A stretch of DNA of 64,000 nucleotides from the NCBI RefSeq assembly GCF_000482465.1, contig NZ_KI519424.1, forward strand, positions 91,201-155,200. Reading direction: 5' to 3'. The position numbers were made by a program, and so were the translations under genes. Shown piece after piece: positions 54,575-63,516 of the stretch (positions are counted from its first letter, which is position 1; the number at the start of each line of letters is the position of its first letter). The notes below the pieces were generated by a model. That model saw only the letters and a program-made list of their open reading frames with translations, searched no databases and was not told the DNA's origin. Source of the stretch: Runella limosa DSM 17973 (lineage in GTDB: Bacteria > Bacteroidota > Bacteroidia > Cytophagales > Spirosomataceae).

Positions 54575-57502
54575 TTATTCAACAACCAATAAAAAGCCCT
54601 TCGTCGGGGCAATTTCCAAAAAGTCATCTTTGGAAAAAGACTGTCCCTGTTGGAAATTTTGAATGGTGGAAATTTTAAATTTTGCCTTTGCGGGATCCAC
54701 ACCAATGGCTTTCCAGTCTATATTCAGCTTTACTTTTACGGTTTCGGGTGCCCATGATGCCACCGAAATAAGGGTTTTGCCTTGGTGAACATACGCCGTT
54801 GCCAACACTTTTGGGTTGTCCGTTTTGACAGGACAATTCTCCTCCCAATAGCCGCTCATTTGGGCATGGGCAATATCGAACTCATCCCAAATTCTCCAAA
54901 TATCGCGCGGGTCGCAACTTACGCCTTCCGTAAACCACGGATAGCGAACCGTCATACCATAAACCATGCCTCGCCACGGATTTCCGCCGCTGTGTAGCAT
55001 ATCGCCCATGTGTCCAAACGGCATACCCGATACTTCGACCATCCAGTTTTCGGGCGACATTTTATCGTAGTTAAAGCTTTCGCCAAACCATAGTTTATTG
55101 ATATACGGAAAGTACTCGATGTATTGATTGGCGGGGCCTTTTGAAAAACCCGTATTGGAGTGCAAATCAAGCAAACAACCTGGTTTGACGGCGTTCATCA
55201 CCTTCCGCATTCGTTTTAGCATGGTACGGTCAAAGGCCACATCATCAAGGTAAAGTCCGTCAATGTCAACGTTTTTGACCAACCATTGGAGGCCGTTGAT
55301 GTAATAATTGTACCACCTCGATTTGCCGCCCGTCCGAATCGCCGCGTCGCATTCTTCGTAACCATTGATTTTGTTAAACCATTGCACATCATAATGCTCC
55401 ACCAAATGCTCTCGCAACCACGGAAATCCTCCTCCTTTACCATCGGCAAAAATTTCATCGCCCAAACTCCGCAACGCCCACAGTTCAGGAAGTTGGTTGG
55501 TCAATTCTCGAATCGTGTAATAAATCTTGACCTTTAGGCCCTTGCTATGCCAATAGTCCACAAAGTTTTTCATGCTATCGACCGCGATAAAGGGATAATT
55601 GATGTACGGATTAATGGGGTTGGCGTGATGAACGTTGGTAATTTTGATGCCCGACGCCAAATCTTTCAACGAAGGCGCGGGCTTATTCCCATCGTGGTAA
55701 TAGCGGTTCGTAAATTGGTCATACGTGTCTTGTTTTTTGACGGGAGTAAGCAAGAGACGAAACCCAAAGTCAAGGCTTTCTCCTGCTTTCATCGTCCTTT
55801 GCCCCGAATAAGTGGTCGCAATGGCTTGATTTCCAGTGCTTGACACCCGAAAACCTCCTTTGTTGTCATTGTACCAAGACGAAGGAGGCGCTGGATGATA
55901 CAGATTCAATAAAGGCCCCGTATAGTCGGCCCCCAACATCTCACACTGTAGTCCCGCCTTCACAGAACCAATCCAATACGAGTCCTGTGGGCCTTTCCAT
56001 TTCCATTGGTAATCAGCGGGACAAAAGCCTCCAGGCAGTCCCATGCCCATAAAATAAGTTGCATTGGCTTTCTCGACAGGAATCTCCAACCGAACGTCCT
56101 TTACATTCAGCGATATTTCTGTTTTTAAGCGAATATTGTAGAGCAACGTTCCGTCAAACTCCATGCTTCCATCGCACTGAAGATTGAATCCTCGACCTTT
56201 TCCTTCCGCCACCCACGAAACCACGCCTGTATTGTTTTTGGTAAATCGAAGGGAGGAAGGAGTAATTTTTTCTACTCCCGCCTCCGTTTCGATCACAAAC
56301 ACTAAGGGGTTACGTAGCAAGTGTTGTTGATTGACCCTCATCGACTCAGGAAAACCCGACTCATTGAGCGACACTTCGCCCATGAGGTATGAAATCTTTT
56401 TTTCGATTCTTTTCAATGCCGTATAAGGGGCAACGGGTTGGTCATCAATGCCTAACGTTGAGTTTAACCAACGCAGTCGAGAATGCCGCCACGGCTCGCT
56501 ATCCCCTCGATCAGGCAGCTGTTGGTTGATCACATCTATGATGACTTTTATCGTTTGCGGTGCTTCATTTTCGGCAGAGATTGTCACGTCAAATGACTGT
56601 TTTCCCAGTTTTTCGGTAGGTGACATATCCACGCCAAACCAAAGCGGCTGGACTTTTCCTTGGGCTACGTCCACTTTTTTAGTAAACGGATGCCCGTCGG
56701 CGTCGATGCCTCCTGTGTTGAAACAGGTTACTTTATTACTTCCCGAAAACGTCACTTTGAGGTTTTTCAGCTCCATTTTAGCCGCAAAAACGGCAATCTG
56801 GAACGCGTAGTATTCGTTGCGTAATGCCTTACCATTAAACACATTGGAAGACTTTTGCGCCACCCAACGATAGGGTATATTTTCGGTCATTCGAACGGGA
56901 AACTTTCTATCTTCGGGAAAAAGTAGGAAATTTCTGTTTTTATGCTCAATCAGTGCCGTTCGCTCCGCTTGGGTTGCGCCCACTTCCATCGGATAAAAAC
57001 TGTCAAAAGCTGTCCGTGATTCTATTTTCAGCACGGAGGCTTGCGGAAGCGATTTTGCCTCAAAATCGTGGGCCAAAAGTCGATGTTTTTCGACCCATGC
57101 TTGGTTGGGTTTGTTCTCAGGGGTTAAATACTTTCCATCCCACCAGCCCACGTTCTTTTTTCCCGCAAAAGGCATGTAATACACGTAAAAATTCCCCGCG
57201 TGGGTCGGTTCAAACACAAACTCACCGCTTTCTTTTTCTATTCTAATCCGATGAATGTTCGTTACTTCTTTTCCATTTTCATCAGTGATTAAAAGGCGTT
57301 TTTCTTGGGGGTTCGCATCTCTTCGACGCCATTGGATTTTTGTATAAACGGCCTCCGCAGGCTGAGAAACGTTGATGACAGCGCGGTGATTGCCATAGTC
57401 TTCCTGCCAGGGCGTAGCGGCTACGGCATAGGGGTGAATTTGTGCTTGCAGTGTTCCGAAAGCGAAACACAAAAAAGTAAAAAAGGGTATGATTGATTTC
57501 AT
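54575..57502 (-). CDS. DUF6067/GH123-like putative glycoside hydrolase
   Basis: The 975-residue secreted protein (signal peptide about residues 1-20, FLCFAFGTLQAQ) has N-terminal beta-sandwich regions and a TIM-barrel-like part from about 590 to 880. Motifs there are SKGLKVKIYYTIRELTN, the acidic segment DIDGLYLDDVAFDR near 740, and a conserved LDLHSNTGF segment near 775. The arrangement matches DUF6067 proteins, which are related to GH123 hexosaminidases, but the activity is not established. It lies between the GH110 and GH95 genes of the PUL. Confidence 0.72.
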   Translation of the reverse strand: MKSIIPFFTFLCFAFGTLQAQIHPYAVAATPWQEDYGNHRAVINVSQPAEAVYTKIQWRRRDANPQEKRLLITDENGKEVTNIHRIRIEKESGEFVFEPTHAGNFYVYYMPFAGKKNVGWWDGKYLTPENKPNQAWVEKHRLLAHDFEAKSLPQASVLKIESRTAFDSFYPMEVGATQAERTALIEHKNRNFLLFPEDRKFPVRMTENIPYRWVAQKSSNVFNGKALRNEYYAFQIAVFAAKMELKNLKVTFSGSNKVTCFNTGGIDADGHPFTKKVDVAQGKVQPLWFGVDMSPTEKLGKQSFDVTISAENEAPQTIKVIIDVINQQLPDRGDSEPWRHSRLRWLNSTLGIDDQPVAPYTALKRIEKKISYLMGEVSLNESGFPESMRVNQQHLLRNPLVFVIETEAGVEKITPSSLRFTKNNTGVVSWVAEGKGRGFNLQCDGSMEFDGTLLYNIRLKTEISLNVKDVRLEIPVEKANATYFMGMGLPGGFCPADYQWKWKGPQDSYWIGSVKAGLQCEMLGADYTGPLLNLYHPAPPSSWYNDNKGGFRVSSTGNQAIATTYSGQRTMKAGESLDFGFRLLLTPVKKQDTYDQFTNRYYHDGNKPAPSLKDLASGIKITNVHHANPINPYINYPFIAVDSMKNFVDYWHSKGLKVKIYYTIRELTNQLPELWALRSLGDEIFADGKGGGFPWLREHLVEHYDVQWFNKINGYEECDAAIRTGGKSRWYNYYINGLQWLVKNVDIDGLYLDDVAFDRTMLKRMRKVMNAVKPGCLLDLHSNTGFSKGPANQYIEYFPYINKLWFGESFNYDKMSPENWMVEVSGMPFGHMGDMLHSGGNPWRGMVYGMTVRYPWFTEGVSCDPRDIWRIWDEFDIAHAQMSGYWEENCPVKTDNPKVLATAYVHQGKTLISVASWAPETVKVKLNIDWKAIGVDPAKAKFKISTIQNFQQGQSFSKDDFLEIAPTKGFLLVVE

Positions 57503-57521
57503 GAAGGCGTGGGGTTATATC

Positions 57522-57554
57522 AGACCTTCCAAGTTTTTAAAACTTGGAAGGTCT
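57522..57554. repeat. Palindromic element, type B-like (CCTTCCAAGTTT)
   Basis: AGACCTTCCAAGTTT (57522-57536) and AAACTTGGAAGGTCT (57540-57554) are perfect 15-bp complements. The arm combines the CCAAGTTT core of the type B element with the CCTTCC of type A. It lies between the GH110 and DUF6067 genes. Confidence 0.88.
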
Positions 57555-57564
57555 ATTAAGGCTA

Positions 57565-59370
57565 TTACCAATCCATTTTTACGGACGATTTATCCATGTG
57601 CAAGGTAGCCAATACAGGCTTCCAATCAGCGGGAAAGGCATTGTCGATGAGGGTTACGTCTTTGCAGGCATCCAGTTGAAAATTGGTTTTGTCAGCCGTA
57701 AACTCTACCGTTTTTGACGAAATGATTTTGTTATAACGAAATACCAATCCATCCACACTTTTAGCTGAAAGCAAGGGCGCTACCGAAGTTTTGAAAGTAT
57801 TATTTTCAATGAGAATGTTTCGATGCACATAAAAACCATTGACTAAATCGTGGTTTTCGGGGGCAATTGCAATCACATAACTACCTGGTATTGAATTATA
57901 TCCGCATTCTTCAAACACATTATTACGAATCACTACATCTTGTACGGGGCCTGACTCAAACCAACTGGCGGCATCGTCAGCAATGAGAATGGCGTGCATT
58001 CCTGTTTTGTAAAATTGGTTGTTTTCAATCACCACTTTACGGCGCGTGGTCATCAAAATCCCGCGCGTATTGGTCCGTTCAAAACGACAGTTGCGTATCG
58101 TCACTTCGGGCGTCCAAGTGAGGTTTTCGATGCATTGCCCCACCGCCACATTGGCAGCAAAAGGTTTGTCGGTTTCTATTTCCATCTCCCGTTTGTTTTT
58201 CAAGACGGCGTTTTTCAGTTTGGCATAAGCGATGGGTTGCAACGTTTTTGGGTTCACAAACGCAATGCTGTCCCTTTTAAAAAATGCCTCAAAACCGTAC
58301 GTTTGGTGGTGCATAAACCGCACCGTGAGTTTGTTGGAACCCGTTTTAGCTATAATCTGCAAATGCGTTCCGTGAACATTGATGGGGTCATCGTGCGCAC
58401 CTGAAGTGAAACAACTGTCAACCAAGATTTTGCCCTTACATCCCGAAAAATGAAAACAGTCGGCAAAGGCACTGATAATCCGCCCCGATTCGAGACGAGG
58501 CGCCACGTTGACTTTTCGGATGGTGATGTTTTCGGAAAACTGCGATACTACGCCCAATCCGTGCATGTAGTGCAAATTGATGCTATGCAACAACACATGC
58601 TGACTAAGCGTGATAAATCCACCGCAATTGTCGCGGTAGGTATCACGAATCGACAGCCTCTCCCCTGCTTTTAGTTTCATTTTGGAAAAATCTCCCGTAA
58701 ATACTACCTCTCCTCGTTGTTTTTCTTCCACTTTGCTCTCCAAAAACGCCCTAAACGAGCTGTATTTCATGGTTTGGTCGGTTTCATTGAAAACAATGGT
58801 GTGGTGATTGTTGCTTTTCCAACCTTCTCCGTAAAAACCAAATTTTCCATTTTTGATAAAATAACGCGTGTCAGGATGCAGCTTGGCTTCTACTTTGGTG
58901 GGCGATACCGACGTCAGTAACAACTCGCTCATGGTAGGCCGTTCGTAGTCAAAAGAGAGGTTGCGAATGGTGATGTTTGAAGACTTAAAAAGGGCAAAAG
59001 CTACCATTTTTCCATGCAAGTAAATCTGCGTTCCGTTGCCTTCAATCGTCAGGTTTTTGAACTCTTTCAGCAAAAAAGCGACGTTTTTTACCTTCGGTAA
59101 GGTATCATTTTCCGTGCTGTTTGAAATATAAATTTCCTGTTTATAAGCACCGTCGGGCCACAAATCCAAGCGCCCACCTGGCAATACAAGCGTGGCGTTT
59201 GGGAGTTTTCGGCACTGTTCAATGGCTCTAACAAGTGCGGGGCTTGCGTTTTCGTAGCTGTCGGGCTTGACTCCAAAATTGCTTAAAAGTACCTGCTGTT
59301 GGGCAAAAGTCATTTGGCAAAGACACCGCATTAAACACAAGCCGAGACACTTTATTTTATGGTTATTCAT
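57565..59370 (-). CDS. GH110 alpha-1,3-galactosidase
   Basis: The 601-residue enzyme is a right-handed parallel beta-helix of family GH110, which removes terminal alpha-1,3-linked galactose such as the blood-group B and linear B epitopes. The family motif SGAHDDPINVHGT carries the paired Asp at residues 327-328, and ADCFHFSGCKGKI supplies a further Asp near 304. Many helix rungs follow, such as VIENNQFYKTGM and VVIRNNVFEECG. The frame opens further upstream, but the signal peptide (CLGLCLMRCLCQMTFAQ) begins at the ATG at 59370. The assignment is strong; linkage specificity is inferred. Confidence 0.88.
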   Translation of the reverse strand: MNNHKIKCLGLCLMRCLCQMTFAQQQVLLSNFGVKPDSYENASPALVRAIEQCRKLPNATLVLPGGRLDLWPDGAYKQEIYISNSTENDTLPKVKNVAFLLKEFKNLTIEGNGTQIYLHGKMVAFALFKSSNITIRNLSFDYERPTMSELLLTSVSPTKVEAKLHPDTRYFIKNGKFGFYGEGWKSNNHHTIVFNETDQTMKYSSFRAFLESKVEEKQRGEVVFTGDFSKMKLKAGERLSIRDTYRDNCGGFITLSQHVLLHSINLHYMHGLGVVSQFSENITIRKVNVAPRLESGRIISAFADCFHFSGCKGKILVDSCFTSGAHDDPINVHGTHLQIIAKTGSNKLTVRFMHHQTYGFEAFFKRDSIAFVNPKTLQPIAYAKLKNAVLKNKREMEIETDKPFAANVAVGQCIENLTWTPEVTIRNCRFERTNTRGILMTTRRKVVIENNQFYKTGMHAILIADDAASWFESGPVQDVVIRNNVFEECGYNSIPGSYVIAIAPENHDLVNGFYVHRNILIENNTFKTSVAPLLSAKSVDGLVFRYNKIISSKTVEFTADKTNFQLDACKDVTLIDNAFPADWKPVLATLHMDKSSVKMDW

Positions 59371-59396
59371 GGGTTTCAGGTAGGATTTTTGTTGTT

Positions 59397-59573
59397 CTAC
59401 CGAACCGTCGGCATCCATTTCGAGGGAGTTAATCCCCTCAAAATGAACACCTCGACTGTACGGATAATATCGTCGGGCAATACGCCAAATTTCGTCACTG
59501 AAATTTGGCTAAATGAAAGAAAAGTGTGGATAAAGAAAACTGTAATTAGTATAACGCTTCGTCGGAAAGCCAT
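59397..59573 (-). pseudogene. Remnant of a secreted beta-helix gene
   Basis: This 58-codon frame (ATG 59573) encodes a clear signal peptide (SVILITVFFIHTFLSFSQ). ISVTKFGVLPDD follows, the typical first strand of a secreted parallel beta-helix protein and similar to VLLSNFGVKPDS of the GH110 protein downstream. The coding sense then stops: the next 20 codons show no family features and end in TAG next to a hairpin. It looks like the 5' end of a gene whose body was deleted. A short real peptide is less likely. Confidence 0.5.
59416..59445. repeat. Inverted repeat inside the beta-helix remnant
   Basis: CATTTCGAGGG (59416-59426) and CCCCTCAAAATG (59434-59445) form a hairpin with one mismatch around AGTTAAT. 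It lies at the point where the remnant loses homology, so it may mark a deletion or insertion junction. Confidence 0.6.
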
Positions 59574-59634
59574 AGAAAATAAAATTGAACACATGAAAAT
59601 AATAACAATCAGGTCTGAAACTGCCCATAAGTAC

Positions 59635-61095
59635 TCAATCAATCAAAACGGCTTCGCCAGCGCCAAGTGTCAGCATGACCGAATTGGCTTCTACTTTTAC
59701 CTTTTTTGATAATTTTAGTCCCTCTGTCGTTATCAAAGACACCGAAAGTTGATTTTTCCCTTGAAAAGAAGACGGAAGTTTCCAACGGCGATTTTGGTAG
59801 CCGTTTTTACTGTATGCAACCACCGAGGGCTTTTTCAACCACAAGGCAGGCACAAAAACATCTTCATTTTCGGCCAAAACGGCCTCACCAGCTACCAGCG
59901 TATAGGCGTTTTGTTTGAGCGTTGTGCTGGTATTCTGAGAAAAATGAACCGATTTTTGGGAGGCATTATTGACGAAAAACTTTCGTTCGAGGCGGTTCAA
60001 ATAATACCAAATCAGGGTTTTAGTGCAAAACTGCGGTAAAAATCCCGTCAATTGTCTTGGGTCTTTCACTACTACATCCTCTCCGTGCATACTTGTCCCA
60101 AACAGCTTTCCCCATTCGGAATTATCTTGCCCACCGCAGTAGTAATTTGCAGGCCACTTCAAGTATTTATCCAAGCCCGTAAACCACCAAGCCATTGGCT
60201 GATAGCCCTCAAACGACGATTCGCGTAGAAAATCGACACCCTCGCAGGTAACATCAATTCCTTTGGAAGCCCAGTAAAGAAAAATCTTGCGCTGTGCCGC
60301 CGTTTCGTCTTCTACTGTATTACCCAAAAACGGACTAATTGGGCCCTTGTCCAGCGTTATTTTGTATTTTCCATCGACTAGTTGTGGCACAGGCGGCCAC
60401 GTATGGAAAGCATCAATATGAATGGTTTTGGCATGTTGAATCGGCAACATTTGGCACAGTTGATCGATACGTTTTTGGGCAAAGCCCGTCTCCCATTCAC
60501 GCGCTAAACTAATCGGATAGCCCCATTCGCAGGCCCGCAGGGTTCCGTCGGCGTTACGGGCAATGATGTTATTTTTTACGTAGGTCTCCCACAAAGGGCT
60601 GTCTTCGTACGCATCAAACATATTGATGTGGAGGCTCACCACCGTATGGTACTTGGTAGCTTCTTCCATCAACCATTTCAAACTTTCCAAGGCTGTTTTG
60701 TCTTCAGGGCGTTTTAGGCGCTCATTTACTTCAAACCACGCGGGGTATTTGGAATCATGGCCGTTGTATTGCCAACCCACGAGATAGACAATTTTAGGAA
60801 TCCCAAGGGTCAACTTATCCATTTTTTTGATGACCTCCAGTGCTTGTGCAAAAGTCAGCGCCACCTCAGAAGCTCCGTTGTCTTTCCGTTTAAATTTACC
60901 ATCATACAAGGCTTGCGACAAAAACAACTTCATCGTTAAGGTTTGGTCGTAGCGATGTTTTGGTTGAATCACAGCTTTCAAATCCGTCGGATAACTGATG
61001 TGAATCGTGTCTTTTTGCTGGGCTAAACCCGCCCCAACCGCCAGTTGAAGCGCTAAAACAAGGTTAAAAGCTTTCGATTTAGTAAAGGATAACAC
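59635..61095 (-). CDS. GH101-like putative endo-alpha-GalNAcase
   Basis: The 486-residue secreted protein has a signal peptide (VLALQLAVGAGLAQ). Its TIM-barrel-like region has the segment IVYLVGWQYNGHDSKYPAW near residue 105, with a GHDS motif also seen in GH101/GH129 enzymes. VVSLHINMFDAYEDSP near 152 and IHIDAFHTWPP near 235 carry candidate catalytic acidic residues. It is shorter than characterised GH101 proteins, so the family call is tentative. The start codon is GTG at 61095. It follows the small PUL lipoprotein after 90 bp. Confidence 0.6.
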   Translation of the reverse strand: MLSFTKSKAFNLVLALQLAVGAGLAQQKDTIHISYPTDLKAVIQPKHRYDQTLTMKLFLSQALYDGKFKRKDNGASEVALTFAQALEVIKKMDKLTLGIPKIVYLVGWQYNGHDSKYPAWFEVNERLKRPEDKTALESLKWLMEEATKYHTVVSLHINMFDAYEDSPLWETYVKNNIIARNADGTLRACEWGYPISLAREWETGFAQKRIDQLCQMLPIQHAKTIHIDAFHTWPPVPQLVDGKYKITLDKGPISPFLGNTVEDETAAQRKIFLYWASKGIDVTCEGVDFLRESSFEGYQPMAWWFTGLDKYLKWPANYYCGGQDNSEWGKLFGTSMHGEDVVVKDPRQLTGFLPQFCTKTLIWYYLNRLERKFFVNNASQKSVHFSQNTSTTLKQNAYTLVAGEAVLAENEDVFVPALWLKKPSVVAYSKNGYQNRRWKLPSSFQGKNQLSVSLITTEGLKLSKKVKVEANSVMLTLGAGEAVLID

Positions 61096-61185
61096 TGTTT
61101 AAAATAACGTTTTGGGTGAAAAATAAGGGAGAAGGAAAGCTCCCTCCCCCTTCAGTTGAATCAAATCTACTGAATCTATGGGAAC

Positions 61186-61701
61186 TTAATTGTTAAAATT
61201 GCCAATCTTCACTACCCAAACGCGGCTATCACCGTTGGCTGCCGTGATTTTGTACTTACGCGGTTGGGAAAAATCACCTGGCAAACCTGGCTGCGGGGCA
61301 CCTTCCAAGGGCTCCATGGTAGCAGCGGGCGAAATATTGGTCATCAATACCAATCGGCTTTTAGACACTTTGACTTTTTCTTCGGCCGTAAATGACCCCG
61401 ACGCCGCAGGTACCGTTACGTTGAAAATCAACGAATCAAGCGACGCCCCAGCCGTACTTTCTTTCCGCTTAAATTGCTTTTGGCTGAGGGTCAACGTTAC
61501 ATTTCGTACCAAAGGACTTCCACCAGAGGTTGCTTTAGAATCCTCGAAACGATACTCCATAAAAACCTCCGTGATAAGGGCATCCTTAAATTTGGGCAAG
61601 TTATCTTCCAGTCCATATTTGAGGCAGGAAGACAAGCTCAATGCCATTCCAAGAATCATCAAATACTTCATTTTATGTATTGTTTGCATTGTCTTTCTCA
61701 T
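61186..61701 (-). CDS. Small PUL surface lipoprotein
   Basis: The 171-residue protein has a lipoprotein signal (MILGMALSLSSC). Its last 50 residues (LVLMTNISPAATMEP ... YKITAANGDSRVWVVKI) resemble the DUF5018-type beta-domain found in PUL surface proteins. It starts 14 bp after the SusD stop, so it is cotranscribed, and probably serves as a surface glycan-binding protein. Several in-frame ATGs exist; I keep the first, at 61701. Function is inferred from position. Confidence 0.68.
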   Translation of the reverse strand: MRKTMQTIHKMKYLMILGMALSLSSCLKYGLEDNLPKFKDALITEVFMEYRFEDSKATSGGSPLVRNVTLTLSQKQFKRKESTAGASLDSLIFNVTVPAASGSFTAEEKVKVSKSRLVLMTNISPAATMEPLEGAPQPGLPGDFSQPRKYKITAANGDSRVWVVKIGNFNN

Positions 61702-61715
61702 TTATTTGTAAACGT

Positions 61716-63497
61716 TTACCAGTTAGGATTTTGCGTCATCGCCCCGTGGCGTACAATTTGCGAATTTTGAATCGGCAACAAGTAACGGCGCGTTTCGTCA
61801 AACAAACGCTGGTCATTGAGTTGGAAATTAATCACTTCGATGCGGTAGCCTTTGCGTGTTGCGTTGATTTCCATGTACGTCGGTTTTTCCAAAAATTCAG
61901 CGATTTTAGCTCCAGGAGCCGCGCCTCCGTTGGCACTTCCACCGTATTTCCCCCAACGCAACAAACTCCAGTAATAATCTTTTTCCTTAAAAAGCTCTAC
62001 CCTACGCTCCCGCTTATAGTCTTTCCAAGCATCTTCGGCGGTTGTAGCCGTCGATGGAGGCAAACCTCCGTGGCTTTGGCGAGTAATGTTAAGCGTCGTC
62101 ACAGCCTCCGCAAATTTGTTTTGCATCAGCAGCGCCTCCGCTTTGTTCAAATACACGCGCCCCATTCGGAAAATTACCCAGTGATAATCCACAGGCGTAT
62201 TGTAAAAAGGCCGTGGAGACACGTTGTAGATTCCCTTACGGAAATAAGCATTAGTGATTTGGGTACAACAGCCCGAGTTCAGGCTTCCTTTAATCATTCG
62301 GTTTAGGTTTCCGTTGCGGTTGGTTGTCACCAATTCGCCGTACCAAGCCGTTGAATCATACACAATCGACGCCGCCAAGCGCTTATCGCGGTTGTTATAA
62401 ATGATATTATTGATGCTTCCCGAACCCGTCACTACGGCACTGTCGAGGAATGGTGATTGTTTTTTGGTTACATTTTTCAAAAACTGCGACGACTGATCCC
62501 ATTTCACCGCTTTAGAAGGGTTGGCGGCATCAATGACCAAGTATTCGTCGATGATGTTTTGGGTAGGTGAATATTTCCCCCAATCCTCAAATACTTTGTC
62601 CAATTTAAACAGTGGCGTAGCGTTCCGCAATTTTAGGTCGTCGTTGTTCACGTTGGGAATCGCTTCTTGCATATCAGCAATGTTTGATACGACGGTATTG
62701 GACTTATCACGGTAAGTCGCCAGTAAGATTTCGGGTGAAAATCGCGCTTTTTCGTTAAACATTCCTTCGTAATCAGCTTCCAATGGCTTGCCCGTTGCAA
62801 TGACGGCGTTGGCCGCGTCAATGGCTTTTTGGTAATAGGTATTATCGCCCGTGTAAGCCGCCGCTTGCAAAGCTGCTTCGGATTTTAAGGCATACGCCGA
62901 AGCCTTAGACGCAAGCCCCGCTGGCGACGAAGCAGGCAGGCCAGCAATCGCGTCGTCTATATCTTTCATAATCAAGTTATAGGTTTCAGCGATGTTGGCC
63001 GTTTGAGGCAACGCGTAATTCGTTTCGTTTTCGGTCAATACTTTTTCCACCCATATTACCCTTCCAAAACGGCGCGCAAGCCAGTAGTAGGTCATGGCCC
63101 GCAAAAATTTACCATGCGCTACCAATTCTGCCTTATCTCCGTCGCCCAAGGCAGTTGAAGCCGTTGCTTTTTCAATGATGAGATTACAACTACGAATTTT
63201 GCTAAATTGGTTAAAACCGTAATCGTCGTCTCGCGTAATTGACTCTCTTGTAAAGGCGTTTCCATCACTTTGAATGACATTACTGGTTCGAACTTCGTCC
63301 TCAACGGTGTTGGTATATAACCCTAACACTGATGAATATACGCCGTTGACAAAAAGCATGGCGTTGCCCTTCGAGCTCCACACCGATGTCTCGTCAAATT
63401 TGTCAAACGGTCGGGTATCGTCCAATTGCTTACAAGAGTAAATACCAACACAAAGGACTGTTAGTATCAAAACTATTTTTGTGATATATCGTTTCAT
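61716..63497 (-). CDS. SusD/RagB-family glycan-binding lipoprotein
   Basis: The 593-residue outer-membrane lipoprotein (lipid Cys in LCVGIYSC, residue 22) has the SusD layout: an N-terminal helix region LDDTRPFDKFDETSVW, TPR helices with AHGKFLRAMTYYWLARRFG near 127, and a C-terminal part with VIFRMGRVYLNKAEALL and RRVELFKEKDYYWSLLRWG. It forms the lid of the SusC transporter and binds the glycan. It starts 19 bp after the SusC stop. Confidence 0.94.
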   Translation of the reverse strand: MKRYITKIVLILTVLCVGIYSCKQLDDTRPFDKFDETSVWSSKGNAMLFVNGVYSSVLGLYTNTVEDEVRTSNVIQSDGNAFTRESITRDDDYGFNQFSKIRSCNLIIEKATASTALGDGDKAELVAHGKFLRAMTYYWLARRFGRVIWVEKVLTENETNYALPQTANIAETYNLIMKDIDDAIAGLPASSPAGLASKASAYALKSEAALQAAAYTGDNTYYQKAIDAANAVIATGKPLEADYEGMFNEKARFSPEILLATYRDKSNTVVSNIADMQEAIPNVNNDDLKLRNATPLFKLDKVFEDWGKYSPTQNIIDEYLVIDAANPSKAVKWDQSSQFLKNVTKKQSPFLDSAVVTGSGSINNIIYNNRDKRLAASIVYDSTAWYGELVTTNRNGNLNRMIKGSLNSGCCTQITNAYFRKGIYNVSPRPFYNTPVDYHWVIFRMGRVYLNKAEALLMQNKFAEAVTTLNITRQSHGGLPPSTATTAEDAWKDYKRERRVELFKEKDYYWSLLRWGKYGGSANGGAAPGAKIAEFLEKPTYMEINATRKGYRIEVINFQLNDQRLFDETRRYLLPIQNSQIVRHGAMTQNPNW

Positions 63498-63516
63498 TGC
63501 TTTCAGTTGCTTTGAG

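Noticed and set aside
54451-54705. 84-codon minus-strand frame between GH95 and the DUF6067 gene
   Set aside because: It overlaps the certain DUF6067 coding end in a different frame and has no recognisable domain.
59371-59418. 16-codon N-terminal extension of the GH110 protein
   Set aside because: It precedes a complete signal peptide that starts at 59370; a secreted enzyme would not be expected to carry it.
61190-61711. 173-codon plus-strand frame opposite the PUL lipoprotein
   Set aside because: It is antisense to the lipoprotein gene, which has a lipid signal and fits the PUL operon.
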